64,000 nucleotides of DNA from Asterias amurensis. Taxonomy: Eukaryota; Echinodermata; Asteroidea; Forcipulatida; Asteriidae. Made by a program: the position numbers and the translations under genes. The notes under the pieces were generated by a model. The model was not told the DNA's origin and ran no database searches. It worked only from the letters and a program-made list of their open reading frames with translations. This document shows positions 15,201 through 23,281 of the stretch, piece after piece. Numbering within the stretch: position 1 is the first letter of the stretch; the number at the start of each line of letters is the position of its first letter. Where the stretch lies: contig NC_092660.1 of assembly GCF_032118995.1 (NCBI RefSeq), forward strand, positions 6,463,501 to 6,527,500. Reading direction: 5' to 3'.

Positions 15201-18200
15201 TTTGTTCTGTGACAATGAATTCGGAAGACGTTATCAATATTGTAGAACATGATGTATTAGATGGTGTATGTGATAAAATTTTATTTTTGTGTATAGTTGC
15301 TCAACACCTACAGTACATTGTACATTACTCCAATGCTTAAATGTTTCAATATAGAATAGAAACCATGTTGTAAATTTTTGAGAAACCTTCTGTAAAATCA
15401 AACATAAATTATTCATTATATTTGTTAATGTATCCTTTCTTAAACAGTACAAGATGGGAGGTGCAAAATCTTGGTTAGTTCCTGACGGTCGTAGCTCAAT
15501 GAGAGCTCACAAACTTCGAGATCGATGGATCATCGACGAAACACTGTTGGATCTGGGCAAATTGATATACAGCGGGGAGTTTTCTTACATCTGCGAGGGA
15601 ACCTACAAAAATAAAGAGAAAGACACATCGAGTAAAGTTGTTGTTAAACTATTGCGAGGTTTGTGAAATCCGATATTGGTTCTTTCAAAAGTACAAAGTT
15701 TAACCAGTTTATTTTGTAAAACAGTTTAGTCAATATGAGTTTATTTCAAGATATCAATATTAAATGTAGGGCCTAATGATTTGAGATTATTTTATTTTAT
15801 TTTATTGTTGGGTTGTTTTGATTTGGGGTTGAACAAATGACTAAAGTGGGATTTGAACCAACGAGGTCCAGATTAACGAGCTAGCATTCTCTAGCCATAT
15901 GATTACAGTCTTTCTATGAATAATGTTTATTATTATTATTACTATTATTATTATTTAAACTGACGTGTTCCAACAGATGAGAAAGACACAGATTCTTTGA
16001 ATGAGTTACAGAATGAGTTTGAGGTGATGGCATGTATGGGACGTCATCCTAACATTGTCTGGCTCCAAGGAACCTGCAGCAGAGTCTTGGAAGAAACAAG
16101 TAAGTGCCTCACCTCCTTTAAGGGCCTTGTCATGCGAGGCAACCTTTACAGGCAACTTGGAGGCAACCAACTGCAGTGCATACTACAGGAGGACTTTTCA
16201 AACAATGTCTTAAGATCCCAAAGAAAAATAATGTGTGAATCATATTTAAATGTGGATGACTTTTCTTCTTTGAGATTGCGTGGAAGTGATTGGCTGTAAA
16301 TTGCCTCTTGGACATGAACCTCACAGTCAACAGTCTTTATTATATTCAAACTTTTTTTTAAATGCTTTTTTTAGGTATTTGGATTAGTTTCTTTAATTTC
16401 ATGGCAAATCCACAATTGTGTCTCTGTTTGGAGGCATTTAACAATTAACCAGCAGTCACCAGGCCACTCTAAATGCGGAACAATGGAAATGAACAATTAA
16501 CAAAACAAAGAAATTTTAGCCACTGAGCAACATCTACCCTTGCAGGTTATACCCTGGGTGACGAGAAGCGATTATAGAAATGCATCTTGTGGGTTCGAAT
16601 CCTAAGTCATGATTAGGATTCACATCAACATCCTGATGACTTAACCACTAGAACTTGACTATGATGCTCTTAAATGCTCAGCCATGACACCCTACATCAT
16701 ACACAGTACATGTAAAATTGAAAATTGTCAAGTTCCAAAATGCAAGAAATATTCATATTTCTCTTCATGTGTTTTTTGGGTTTTTTTTTTTTACAGCTCA
16801 GACCTGTCTGGTGAATGAGTTTGTTGCTCGTGGTGATATGCTTCGTATCTTAAGACGTGGTCGCTGCAGGCGGAGGGACCAGCCACCGTACTCACCAACA
16901 CCTGTAGATGAACTTCTAGGCTTTGCTTGTGACATTGCACAAGGAATGAGACATATTACACTACTGAAGGTGAGTAGTCAGTCTTCCATATACATGCACA
17001 GTGACTTAAAGGCACTGGACGCCTTCGGTAATTGTCAAAGACCTGTATTCTCACTCCTTTCTCTTCAACTTGGTTTGTGGATTGGTCATGGGATCCCCTA
17101 GACGCCTATTGTTTTTGGATCCCCTCAGATAAATATTAAGCTGGTTATGGCTAAAACAAAAGAAATGTTGTCCGAGCGACGTTTCAAGAATGACTTGGCG
17201 TATCAACTCCAAACTTGGGTTGTGGATTGGTCATTGGATCCCCTAGACACCTATTGTTTTTGGACCCCCTCAGATAAATATTAAGCTCATTTTGGCTTAA
17301 ACAATAACTCAAAAAGGACTTGGCGTAGCAACTCCTATCTCAGCGGGGCATTTGTGTTGTCAACACCCTTCTTGTTTCTGTATGCTTTCTAACCCCATTC
17401 ATGTATTTCCACTTCACTGCTTATGTTTCACTTAGTTACCTGTTCATGTTTGTTGTGTTCTCATTTAGCCTTTGAGAAAGGCTAGGGTCGAAAAGTCAGG
17501 CCATTAACTAGTTTTTGCAAAAAGAAATTGTGAAAATGTTTACTCAATTGGCCACCAAAATTTACTTCTTGTGTATAGAAATTCCTATAGAGAAAGTGTC
17601 TTCTAATGGCTGTCCGATTCCATGAGTCGTACTGCCTAAATTGTCTCAAAGTGATCCAGCTGGCTTGTTTGTTGTTAAAAGCATCCCTATTTAATATAGT
17701 TACTTTGTCAAGATGGTACGGGGTCCATGAGTGTCAGGGTTATCCTGTTTCCTTAAATACGTGTTTATGTACCTTTTATTTTAAATATTATGGATTTTTA
17801 TCTTCTCCATTTATTTGAGGTTTGTGAAATAAATAAATAAAATAATTATTGACAAGTGAAAACGCAGGTGGACTAATGAAATGCAAACAATTTGTCTTGT
17901 TGGATTGACTAAAAAACTTTAGGGCTAGTTCTGCAAGTTAAATTTTACCCAAACTGTCAGCAATTTTACCATGATCTAAATAATTTTTATTTGTGTTTTT
18001 TTTATGCACAGTATGTGCACATGAATCTATGTGCCAAGAATGTCTTTATAACCTTCAACAACAAAGCCAAGATTGGAGACTTTGGCATGGCGAAAGAACT
18101 ACCGGAATCGTCGGGCTACGTACGATACACAGAACATCGAAATGTGAGTAATGATGAAATGCTTATAATGAAGGGAATATTAAAATGGACGAGCTCTTGG

Positions 18201-20767
18201 GTTTGATTAAAAAGGCTAAACGATCAGGGCACAAATTCGTGGCTCTGCTCACCCCAAAAATCTGCGCGTGTCATCACCATTCTCTGCTCACTCTGCAAGT
18301 GCAGATATTTGTGTGCTAGCTGTGTCAGTGAGGAATGCCTAGTAACGTGGAGTACGCATGAGCAAAAGCAAGAAGTCCCAGGTAACCTGTGAAATACGCT
18401 TGATAAAAGCGTGGAATTCCCTGCTTCCGTAAGCACCGATTCATTGATTGCAGCAAGAAGAACCATGAAATTGGGCCCTGGTCCTACCGGTGAAAAAATA
18501 TAGTATTTTGTATACAACCTTTTGTTTGGTATGTCATTTTGTCAAAGCACTATAAATAAACTTGAATTTGCTTCTTTTAAAACAATTTAGAAACATATAA
18601 AGAGATGGATGGCTTATGAAGCATTGTGTGAGGACATCTACAGTGTCAAAAGTGAAGTGTAAGTTATCCTCAACTTCAATCAATTTATGAAAAAGTATTG
18701 ATTTTCTTTTAGCATACTAGATAATTCTGTCTTAAATGTTGGCACTTGGCTTTGACACGTAGTGTTTTTTTACAGGCAACCTGGAGGCAACCAACTATTG
18801 GTAAAGCTTGCAAAAGGATTGAGCTCTTCAATGACACAAGATGCATTTTTCATTCTTATTATTCTTATATATTTCTGTTAATGAAACCAATGATGCCTCA
18901 TAAGTGCACTTAATCACTGTAGCTTGCAATGTCCCATCTGAAGGATAAAGGAATTATGATAAAGTTTCTTGTTCAAGGATGACTCAAACTGCTCTAAGTT
19001 TAAATCTTGCAGACCTACTCTGTTTTATCAGCTTGAATTTTGAACAGTTTCATCTTACAATTTAATAAATTCTTTTAATTTTTTTTTCTTGTACATATAG
19101 GTGGTCCTTTGGAATTGTTCTGTGGGAGATAATTACGCTGGGTGAGTAGCTAAAAATCATTCATGCATACTTTTTAATGTTCACTAAATTGTTTTTACTT
19201 CATAAATACTCTGGAAATTTTTTTTTTACCCAGTATTTACTCTATAGCTACACCAAGATTTGCCATTCGCCTTTTACTCAGCCATTTCACATTAGTTTTT
19301 AAACTAAATGTTTGCATCGTTTTCTTTTTACTCATTTTATTGTAAGTGAAGGCATGTTTTAATCCATTATTATCACGATTTATTTATTTCTCTTTGTTAG
19401 GTGGAATGCCATATCACAACATCAAAACAGCCGACTTGGTGAGCGAGCTGCGAGACCACACCCGCATGGAATGGCCCCGTCACTGCTCCCCAGAAATCTT
19501 TGATCTAATGCTCCGATGCTGGCATCGACGACCGGAGAGCAGGCCCTCGTTTGACATGTTGTACACAGAAATCAAGAAGATGAAGACAATGGCTAAGGTA
19601 ATTTCATGAAATTTGTCTATAGTGTGTGTGCGTTTTGCGTTTGTTGAGGAGATGATGGTCTTATATTCAATTTGTCTCGCTCTTTATCGGAATTTAGGTG
19701 GTATCTCTGGATCAAGGTGACGCATATTTGTGTGCTTTATTTTGTATAATGTGCATGTTTGTAATGCACTTTTTACTCCTTTTTGCTTTTTTGTTAACTG
19801 TTGTGTATTTTTAATCAAATTTCAATTTCTGCCCATGTTTTTTTTTCTGCAGTATAATGAATTGAATTGAATTGAATGGTTTATTCGTCAAGTATATAAA
19901 AATACATGAAATTTACAATCCTATTGTACAGCAACATATAAAATATTAATATGTAAAATTGCACGAGTATAATATAATGTATTTGACTGTACGGTGCTTT
20001 GAAACAGTGCAAAGCACTGTATATAAATGCAATCAAGTTAAGTGAAAATAGATTCTTGATTGTTACTGTACTGCTGAACTTGTTACTGTTGTTTCTTTGT
20101 GTGCAGACGTGCCTATCATTTATTTGTTGTTGTGTAGTCTACACATGGTTTTAATGTGAACTTTAGTTTTTGAATTTTGATAGTTGTGAGACTTACAAAC
20201 CAAAAATGAATTCTATATAATCGTGGGACAATAAATCAGACTTAAACTGACTTTTGACTGGATTGAAAAAAAGAAAAAAAGAAAGTTTGTCCTCCTTTAT
20301 CATGATTTAAAATTGAATTTCTAAATTGTAACAATTTCTGCCTGAAAATGTATTGTTTTTCAAATGCAACTATACTTTAAACATTCAAAGTTGATTTCTG
20401 TTGCTTGTGTTCTTTACGCCCCTTTGTTTGCCTGTTTTCCATTTGTATTTTGACCCTTTTCGTACGTTGCTTTTTTCATATTTTTCCAAGTCAACTGGTA
20501 AAAAAAAACATTAAAAAAGACTCCATTCCAGGTCATTTGCTGGCATGCAGAAAACTGTAGGCTTACTGGGTATATATGAGAAATTTAGCATTTTGTGTTT
20601 TGTCACTTATTGTAATGTTTTTAATTTACAATTCTCTTCATTCTTTGATCTTTTTTTTCAAACAGAAACATTTCAACTTGAAGGATTATACTTATCAGAA
20701 CTACGTTCCAGTAAAGTTGGAAGAGGATTTAGTCATGGACAGCGTCCAAGACTCAACGTTTGTCTAA
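1..20767 (+). CDS. Receptor tyrosine kinase-like protein, laminin-N-terminal/LE/EGF ectodomain (5' partial)
   Basis: Coding exons by GT-AG boundaries: 1-219, 1313-1944, 2522-2706, 11093-11242, 12741-12898, 14505-14684, 15448-15658, 15977-16099, 16797-16969, 18012-18143, 18591-18658, 19101-19141, 19401-19597, 20666-20767 (stop TAA). All phases fit; the sum is 2571 nt, 856 codons plus stop, counted from the window edge. Residues about 5-30 are a hydrophobic signal segment; about 55-284 a laminin N-terminal (LN) domain; 285-345 one laminin-EGF repeat with all eight cysteines; about 361-397 an EGF repeat; about 403-425 a shorter four-cysteine EGF-like stretch; about 454-476 the membrane helix; about 535-818 a tyrosine-kinase-like domain; 824-856 the tail. 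It should be a single-pass surface receptor. The start codon probably lies just left of base 1. I recognise no named family with this order. The exon joins are inferred, but fourteen consistent phases make chance unlikely. Confidence 0.87.
220..1312 (+). other. RTK intron 1
   Basis: AT-rich intron of about 1.1 kb from the donor at 220 to the CAG acceptor at 1310-1312. I see no second gene in it, only a short AAT-rich stretch near 1149-1172. Confidence 0.6.
1313..1944 (+). CDS. RTK exon: body of the laminin N-terminal domain
   Basis: Encodes about 210 residues of LN domain. It shows the CEYC pair, the TYWQS motif (the netrin/laminin TWWQSE region), the RLEKSQDGGITWQIYQYFSTNC strand region (written here in part: ITWQIYQYF) that matches the SxDxGxxWxxYxYFxxxC signature, and the closing YAIYSVDANLR that leads into the LE repeat exactly as in laminins and netrins. 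Ends in phase 2 at CG|GTACAA. Confidence 0.88.
2522..2706 (+). CDS. RTK exon: single laminin-type EGF (LE) repeat
   Basis: Begins CDCNGHGTHC and holds eight cysteines with LE spacing, ending in TANEC. Laminins, netrins and usherin follow LN with several LE repeats; here one repeat is seen before the sequence changes to ordinary EGF modules. Acceptor AAG at 2519-2521; donor AAAG|GTAAGG, phase 1. Confidence 0.85.
2707..4106 (+). other. Intron with simple repeats, upstream of an alternative first exon
   Basis: Part of the 8.4-kb intron between the LE and EGF exons. It contains poly-C runs near 2838-2852 and 3050-3061, an AT dinucleotide run at about 3005-3025 and an AAAT run near 3139-3167. No coding exon is recognised before 4107. 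A promoter for the alternative exon would have to lie at the right end of this stretch, but I see no decisive promoter motif. Confidence 0.5.
4107..4206 (+). CDS. Candidate alternative first exon: second signal peptide
   Basis: An ATG at 4107 opens 33 codons: a basic start (MERRTLWRL), a hydrophobic core (ASFALVLIVFMQLPYLV) and a polar KSQNTT end, which is a classic signal peptide. The frame stops at a strong donor, ACAG|GTAAAG, in phase 1. That is the same phase as the LE exon donor at 2706, so this exon can splice directly to 11093 and give secreted-start, EGF, membrane and kinase parts without LN or LE. It could instead be a chance signal-like frame; the coincidence of ATG, signal core, strong donor and phase argues against that. 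No transcript evidence is available here. Confidence 0.55.
4312..4440. mobile_element. MITE, GGCGCCACCACTTTTTC family
   Basis: Terminal inverted repeats around TGGTGCCACCACTTTTTC on the left and GAAAAAGTAGTGGCGCCA on the right, about 130 bp in all, with no coding capacity. A second member at 33235-33366 shows the full ends and an 8-bp target duplication. Confidence 0.75.
4441..5257 (+). repeat. Intron stretch with a tRNA-like dispersed repeat (about 4980-5150)
   Basis: Mostly unremarkable AT-rich intron. The part at about 4985-5155 (GGGAGGAAAACCC ... GGGATTCAAACTGGGGTCC) has an RNA polymerase III B-box-like sequence on the minus strand and reads like an old SINE fragment. A duplicated TAATATAAAATTCTGGTTGT-like stretch lies near 4858-4897. 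Confidence 0.4.
5258..6067. mobile_element. Non-autonomous DNA transposon with 23-bp terminal inverted repeats
   Basis: The left end ATGGGTCTGTCCACACTAAT and the right end, which contains TTAGCGTGGACAGACCCAT, form inverted repeats of 23 bp with one mismatch. The 810-bp interior has no transposase frame. It repeats the end motif inside, including a hairpin around 5651-5691 built from ACATGGACAGATATTTGT and its complement. Confidence 0.75.
6068..10418 (+). other. RTK intron, mostly unannotatable
   Basis: A 4.3-kb AT-rich intron stretch. Near 6395-6415 GAATT repeats follow an AATAAA-like tail, as at the 3' end of a LINE or SINE. GGCCAGTG-rich repeat sequence lies near 7220-7270. ACA repeats and a poly-C run lie at 9135-9192. 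I see no exon whose phase would fit between the LE and EGF exons and no convincing gene on either strand. Confidence 0.45.
10419..10790 (+). mobile_element. tRNA-derived SINE
   Basis: The head has an A-box-like TAGCCGAGCTAATAAGCG and a B-box GGGTTCAAATCC at tRNA spacing. A body follows (CAAGACACTTAACTATAATTG, CTGGGGTAAATGGGTACC), then a 3' end GCGCTATATAAAAACTGG and a TTATTATTAAT tail. This is the full layout of a SINE of about 370 bp, not a functional tRNA gene. Fragments of the same family lie at about 62108-62215 and 63675-63790. Confidence 0.8.
11093..11242 (+). CDS. RTK exon: threonine/proline linker and first EGF repeat
   Basis: After a short linker it encodes CTPSPCLNGIC...GYKCSCDIGYAG, the first five cysteines of an EGF repeat; the sixth is in the next exon. 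Phase 1 at both ends, as usual for EGF module exons. It can follow either the LE exon or the alternative first exon at 4107-4206. Confidence 0.85.
11243..12740 (+). repeat. RTK intron holding MITE-derived repeats
   Basis: Near 11283-11410 is an inverted-repeat element (CTAAGTTAGAAC-type arms). About 11620-11960 is a diverged member of the TTAA family described at 63027-63401 (ACTTACTTGGTAACAAGCAA, GATATTATAAAACATTTTGAG). About 12490-12715 is another dispersed repeat; 12541-12712 recurs almost unchanged at 34670-34835. Confidence 0.55.
12741..12898 (+). CDS. RTK exon: end of EGF 1, partial EGF-like repeat, juxtamembrane stalk
   Basis: Starts GYSC, completing EGF 1, then NPCRSNPCAELNEAC...YKC with only four cysteines, so the second EGF-like unit is short. 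A TEPPVVTTPVPL stalk follows and ends in phase 0 at TTG|GTGAGT. Confidence 0.82.
12899..14504 (+). other. RTK intron
   Basis: A 1.6-kb intron. An open frame on the minus strand at 13596-14030 has no recognisable domain. Around 14168-14215 is a fragment resembling the GGGCCCAATTTCATAGAGC element seen whole at 63424-63673. Nothing else is recognised. Confidence 0.45.
14505..14684 (+). CDS. RTK exon: transmembrane helix and juxtamembrane segment
   Basis: Encodes a 23-residue helix (GPTIGIIIGALLAVCLFCLW and onward) with a GxxxG-like small-residue face, then a basic stop-transfer TTWRHLHGNDKFNLKY. Phase 0 on both sides. This places the EGF part outside and the kinase part inside the cell. Confidence 0.88.
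14685..15447 (+). other. RTK intron
   Basis: A 0.76-kb intron. An inverted repeat of about 30 bp, at 14705-14738 and 14778-14808 (TGGTGGCAGCAGA-type arms), forms a hairpin just after the donor, probably a small MITE. Nothing else is seen. Confidence 0.4.
15448..19597 (+). CDS. RTK exons: tyrosine-kinase-like domain, probably catalytically dead
   Basis: Seven exons encode the fold. The glycine loop is degenerate (IYSGEFSYICEG). The beta-3 lysine is present (KVVVKLLRG), and so is the helix-C glutamate (LQNEFEVMACMGRHPNI, similar to the FGFR/VEGFR pattern). A basic, proline-rich insert (RRGRCRRRDQPPYSP) precedes helix E. The catalytic loop reads HMNLCAKNV where active kinases have HRDLAARNV. 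DFG is intact (IGDFGMAKE). The APE motif is AYE (WMAYEAL), and the helix-F aspartate is glutamate (EVWSFGIVLWE). RPSF near the end is normal. Loss of the catalytic aspartate predicts no or very weak phosphotransfer; nucleotide binding may persist because K and DFG remain. Confidence 0.86.
16100..16796 (+). repeat. RTK intron with MITE and SINE fragments
   Basis: Around 16120-16330 is an inverted-repeat element with CAGGCAACTTGGAGGCAACC near the left and its complement type (ATTGCCTCTTGGACATG) on the right; part of it recurs at 18775-18798. About 16550-16615 has a B-box-like GGGTTCGAATCC of a SINE fragment. Confidence 0.5.
16970..18011 (+). repeat. RTK intron with local duplication and LINE tail
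   Basis: About 17072-17150 and 17214-17296 are two copies of one segment (GGATTGGTCATGGGATCCCC). About 17585-17850 looks like the 3' end of a LINE, ending TTTGTGAAATAAATAAATAA. Bases 17640-17750 of it recur inverted at 34838-34930. Confidence 0.5.
18219..18482. mobile_element. Degenerate MITE in RTK intron
   Basis: The stretch between CAGGGCACAAATTCGTGGCT and CCATGAAATTGGGCCCTG carries imperfect complementary ends of the GGGCCCAATTTCATGG type that recurs in the window. It has no coding capacity. Boundaries are approximate. Confidence 0.45.
19598..20665 (+). repeat. Last RTK intron with LINE-type tail
   Basis: At 19855-19876 a GAATT repeat joins GGTTTATTCGTCAAG, the minus-strand 3' end of a non-LTR element. 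The rest is AT-rich intron with nothing recognisable. Confidence 0.45.
20666..20767 (+). CDS. RTK last exon: C-terminal tail
   Basis: Encodes 33 residues from KHFNLKDY to STFV, then TAA. The tail has three tyrosines in YTYQNYVPV. YQN fits the YxN pattern bound by Grb2-type SH2 domains. The end STFV fits a class I PDZ-binding motif (S/T-x-hydrophobic). These are short-motif predictions. Bases 20714 onward are duplicated at 34933. Confidence 0.8.
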   Translation, partial: KHFNLKDYTYQNYVPVKLEEDLVMDSVQDSTFV

Positions 20768-22250
20768 ATCTATGGATTTTTTCCCCCTTTGCTATGGATC
20801 ATCTTTCTACTGAACACTTGACTTATTTGGTTTCCTCTCTAATCCGATCAATATACCGAGCCAGTAATCCAATCCAATCCAGGGGCCTTTCTCAAAGCTC
20901 GGCTTAGGCTCTTTCTCTGGCTTAGGATCCGTGGCTTAGGCTCTGTCTCTGGCTTAGGATCCGTGCGGTGCATACGCAGTGGAATCGCAGCTCAGGCCTA
21001 TACATTTTTAGAGCAGCATGTATTTTGCACGCGATGGTGGTTTGAACATCAGAGTGTACCCTCTGTAGTGGATCAGTGTTGTCTATGGATCGTCTATGGA
21101 ATCTGCCTAAAACATGACAGGAAATACAATAAAAGTTACCTCTCGACTCTACATCCATCACATTAGCAGTTTTTCTAATGGTTGTAATTTTGTTTTCAAA
21201 TACCTGAAACTACCAGAAAGTGTTTTAAGTTTTCAATGGACATTCAGGCATAATACAATTTGATGTAACCAACTCCTTTTGAAGCCCTTTAGGGTTATAA
21301 TCAGATACAATCATTGAACAAACTGAGTATAGATAAGCTGTTCACTTTATTGTGTTTCCTGTCAAATAAAAGTGTCAGAATTACTGGTTTTTATTTTTCA
21401 ACTTTACATTTGCACTTTACTCGTGTACAAACATTTTACTGTACACTAACCTGAAGCCAGGAAACCTGATGCAAAATATTTATGTCAAATTTGGGAGTTT
21501 GATGTTTTCAATCATGGGTAGTTTGAAATGTGTTGCCACTTTGTTTTTTATTATCAGAATTTTTTAAACTAAACTTATCGGCCTGTTTTGAATTAATACT
21601 GTACATAGCCTGGTGCATGGTATATCTTAACAAAATATAAAATTATGGTTTTGAGTTTTTGCTGGTTTAATTAATACTGTAATTAAATAATTAATGCAAC
21701 TGTCAACCTGTTTGATGATATGCTTTTACTGTATAACAATTACCCTATGTATAGGAGCAAGAAAGAAATTTAAAAAGTTAAACCGTGTTACTTAAAAAGG
21801 TATCAAAATTAACCCAAACACAGATATGTTCTTTTTCTATATGAGTTCTTCAGCACAATACCGGAGGAATGCTGCAAAACTTATTAATAATACTTACTTG
21901 TAATACAGAATATTCTGAAGGAAAAAATATTTGAAACAAAAATACAAAAATTGGGCGAAAAAAGAAAAAAAATTAATATCAAGTAATAAACCACTAAACT
22001 TTGTTCGACCCAAAATGAATGTTTAAAAACAACTAATACTCTGAAATTAAACATCTCCAATTATTTTCACAACTCTTTCTATTAACCCTGACATAGTTCA
22101 ATAATTTGATTATCAAATGTTTTTTTAATTGGTGAGTCTTCGCAATGAAAGGGTGTAGTATATGTATGTTTATTTGTTGGTATTGAATATTTTTATAATA
22201 AACATTTCCGATTGATTTTTAAGTTATGTTGTCCTTGTTGTTTTCATCTG
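20768..22250 (+). promoter_or_regulatory. RTK 3' untranslated region with poly(A) signals and a MITE remnant
   Basis: AATAAA occurs at 21128-21133, 21365-21370 and 22197-22202; any of these could end the transcript. From 20881 lies half of a MITE (AGGGGCCTTTCTCAAAGC) followed by two units of a 32-bp GGCTTAGG/GGATCC sequence at about 20901-20965. The same spot in the second copy grew into the array at 35113-35640. Confidence 0.5.
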
Positions 22251-23197
22251 TGACAGCTGTGATAATTCAGCCGCGTTACCTGCTGAGCGTGCCATATCAA
22301 TACATATCCTCACTAACTGTTATTATAAAAACTTACTTGGTCCTGAGCAATGGAGAGCTGTTGATAGTATAGAACATTGTGAGAAACAGCTCCCTCTGAA
22401 GTAACATAGCTTTTGAGAAAGAGGTAATTTCTTACTCAAATATTTTGTTACCACACACAATTTGAGCTACAAGAGTGTTTTTGTTTCGTTTTTTTTCTTG
22501 CAACTTGAATGATCAATTGCGCCCAAATTTTCACAGATTTGTTATTTTATGCATATTTTGAGACACAACCGATGAGAAAACAAGCTTCTCTTTAACAATT
22601 ACCAAATGTGTCATTTGCCTTTTATAATAAATGTCTAATGTACAGCATTTGGATATTCCAAAGTCGCACTTCCAGCGGTTACGATCGAGCAATCCTATCA
22701 CCTTTTAAAGGGTACATGTATATGTACTTTTTCCTAACAAAAAACACATTGATTTACATTAAACTTGCACAGTTTGAAGATTATGATAGTAGAAAGCTTC
22801 CCTTGAAATTTTATTTACTGAGGTGCTGTAGTTTTTGAGAAATGAGTAAAAGTAATAATTCTCGACTCAGTTTTAGCATGTAAAAACGTATTGACCAATT
22901 ATGCTATGGTTTTGGTATACATGTATATCATAACTGGTTAAGGGGATTTTACATGCTAAAATCATTTTGGTCTCATGAGACCAAAATGAACTTGTGACTT
23001 GTTTTACTCATTTCTCAAAAACTACATAACCTTCGAAGTAATATTCGAAGTGAGGATTTCCACTATCCTTATCTTCAAACCCTGTAAGTTTAATGTAAAT
23101 CTGTGGACATTTTGAAAAAGTACCCAAATCAGAATCTCAAATTTATACCTGTCATAAAATAATGAGTGCTATACAACGAGTGCGATTCATTTTGATT
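22251..23197. repeat. Intergenic MITE cluster
   Basis: About 22320-22600 is a TTAA-family fragment. About 22690-23130 is a foldback element: TTTTAGCATGTAAAA and its complement flank a central hairpin with GGTCTCATGAGACC, and the outer arms (GAAGATTATGATAGTAGAAAG and complement) extend the palindrome. No gene is seen. The second copy has the same at about 36850-37375. Confidence 0.55.
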
Positions 23198-23203
23198 TTT
23201 ATT
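23198..23203 (-). promoter_or_regulatory. Poly(A) signal of LRRC41-like A
   Basis: AATAAA on the minus strand, 79 bases past the stop codon of copy A, a suitable distance for its 3' end. Confidence 0.5.
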
Positions 23204-23281
23204 AATTCAATTCAGATAATATCAAAAGCAACTTATGTGTATCAACGATGTTGACCATACAAATTTAAGGAAAGGTGAGGT

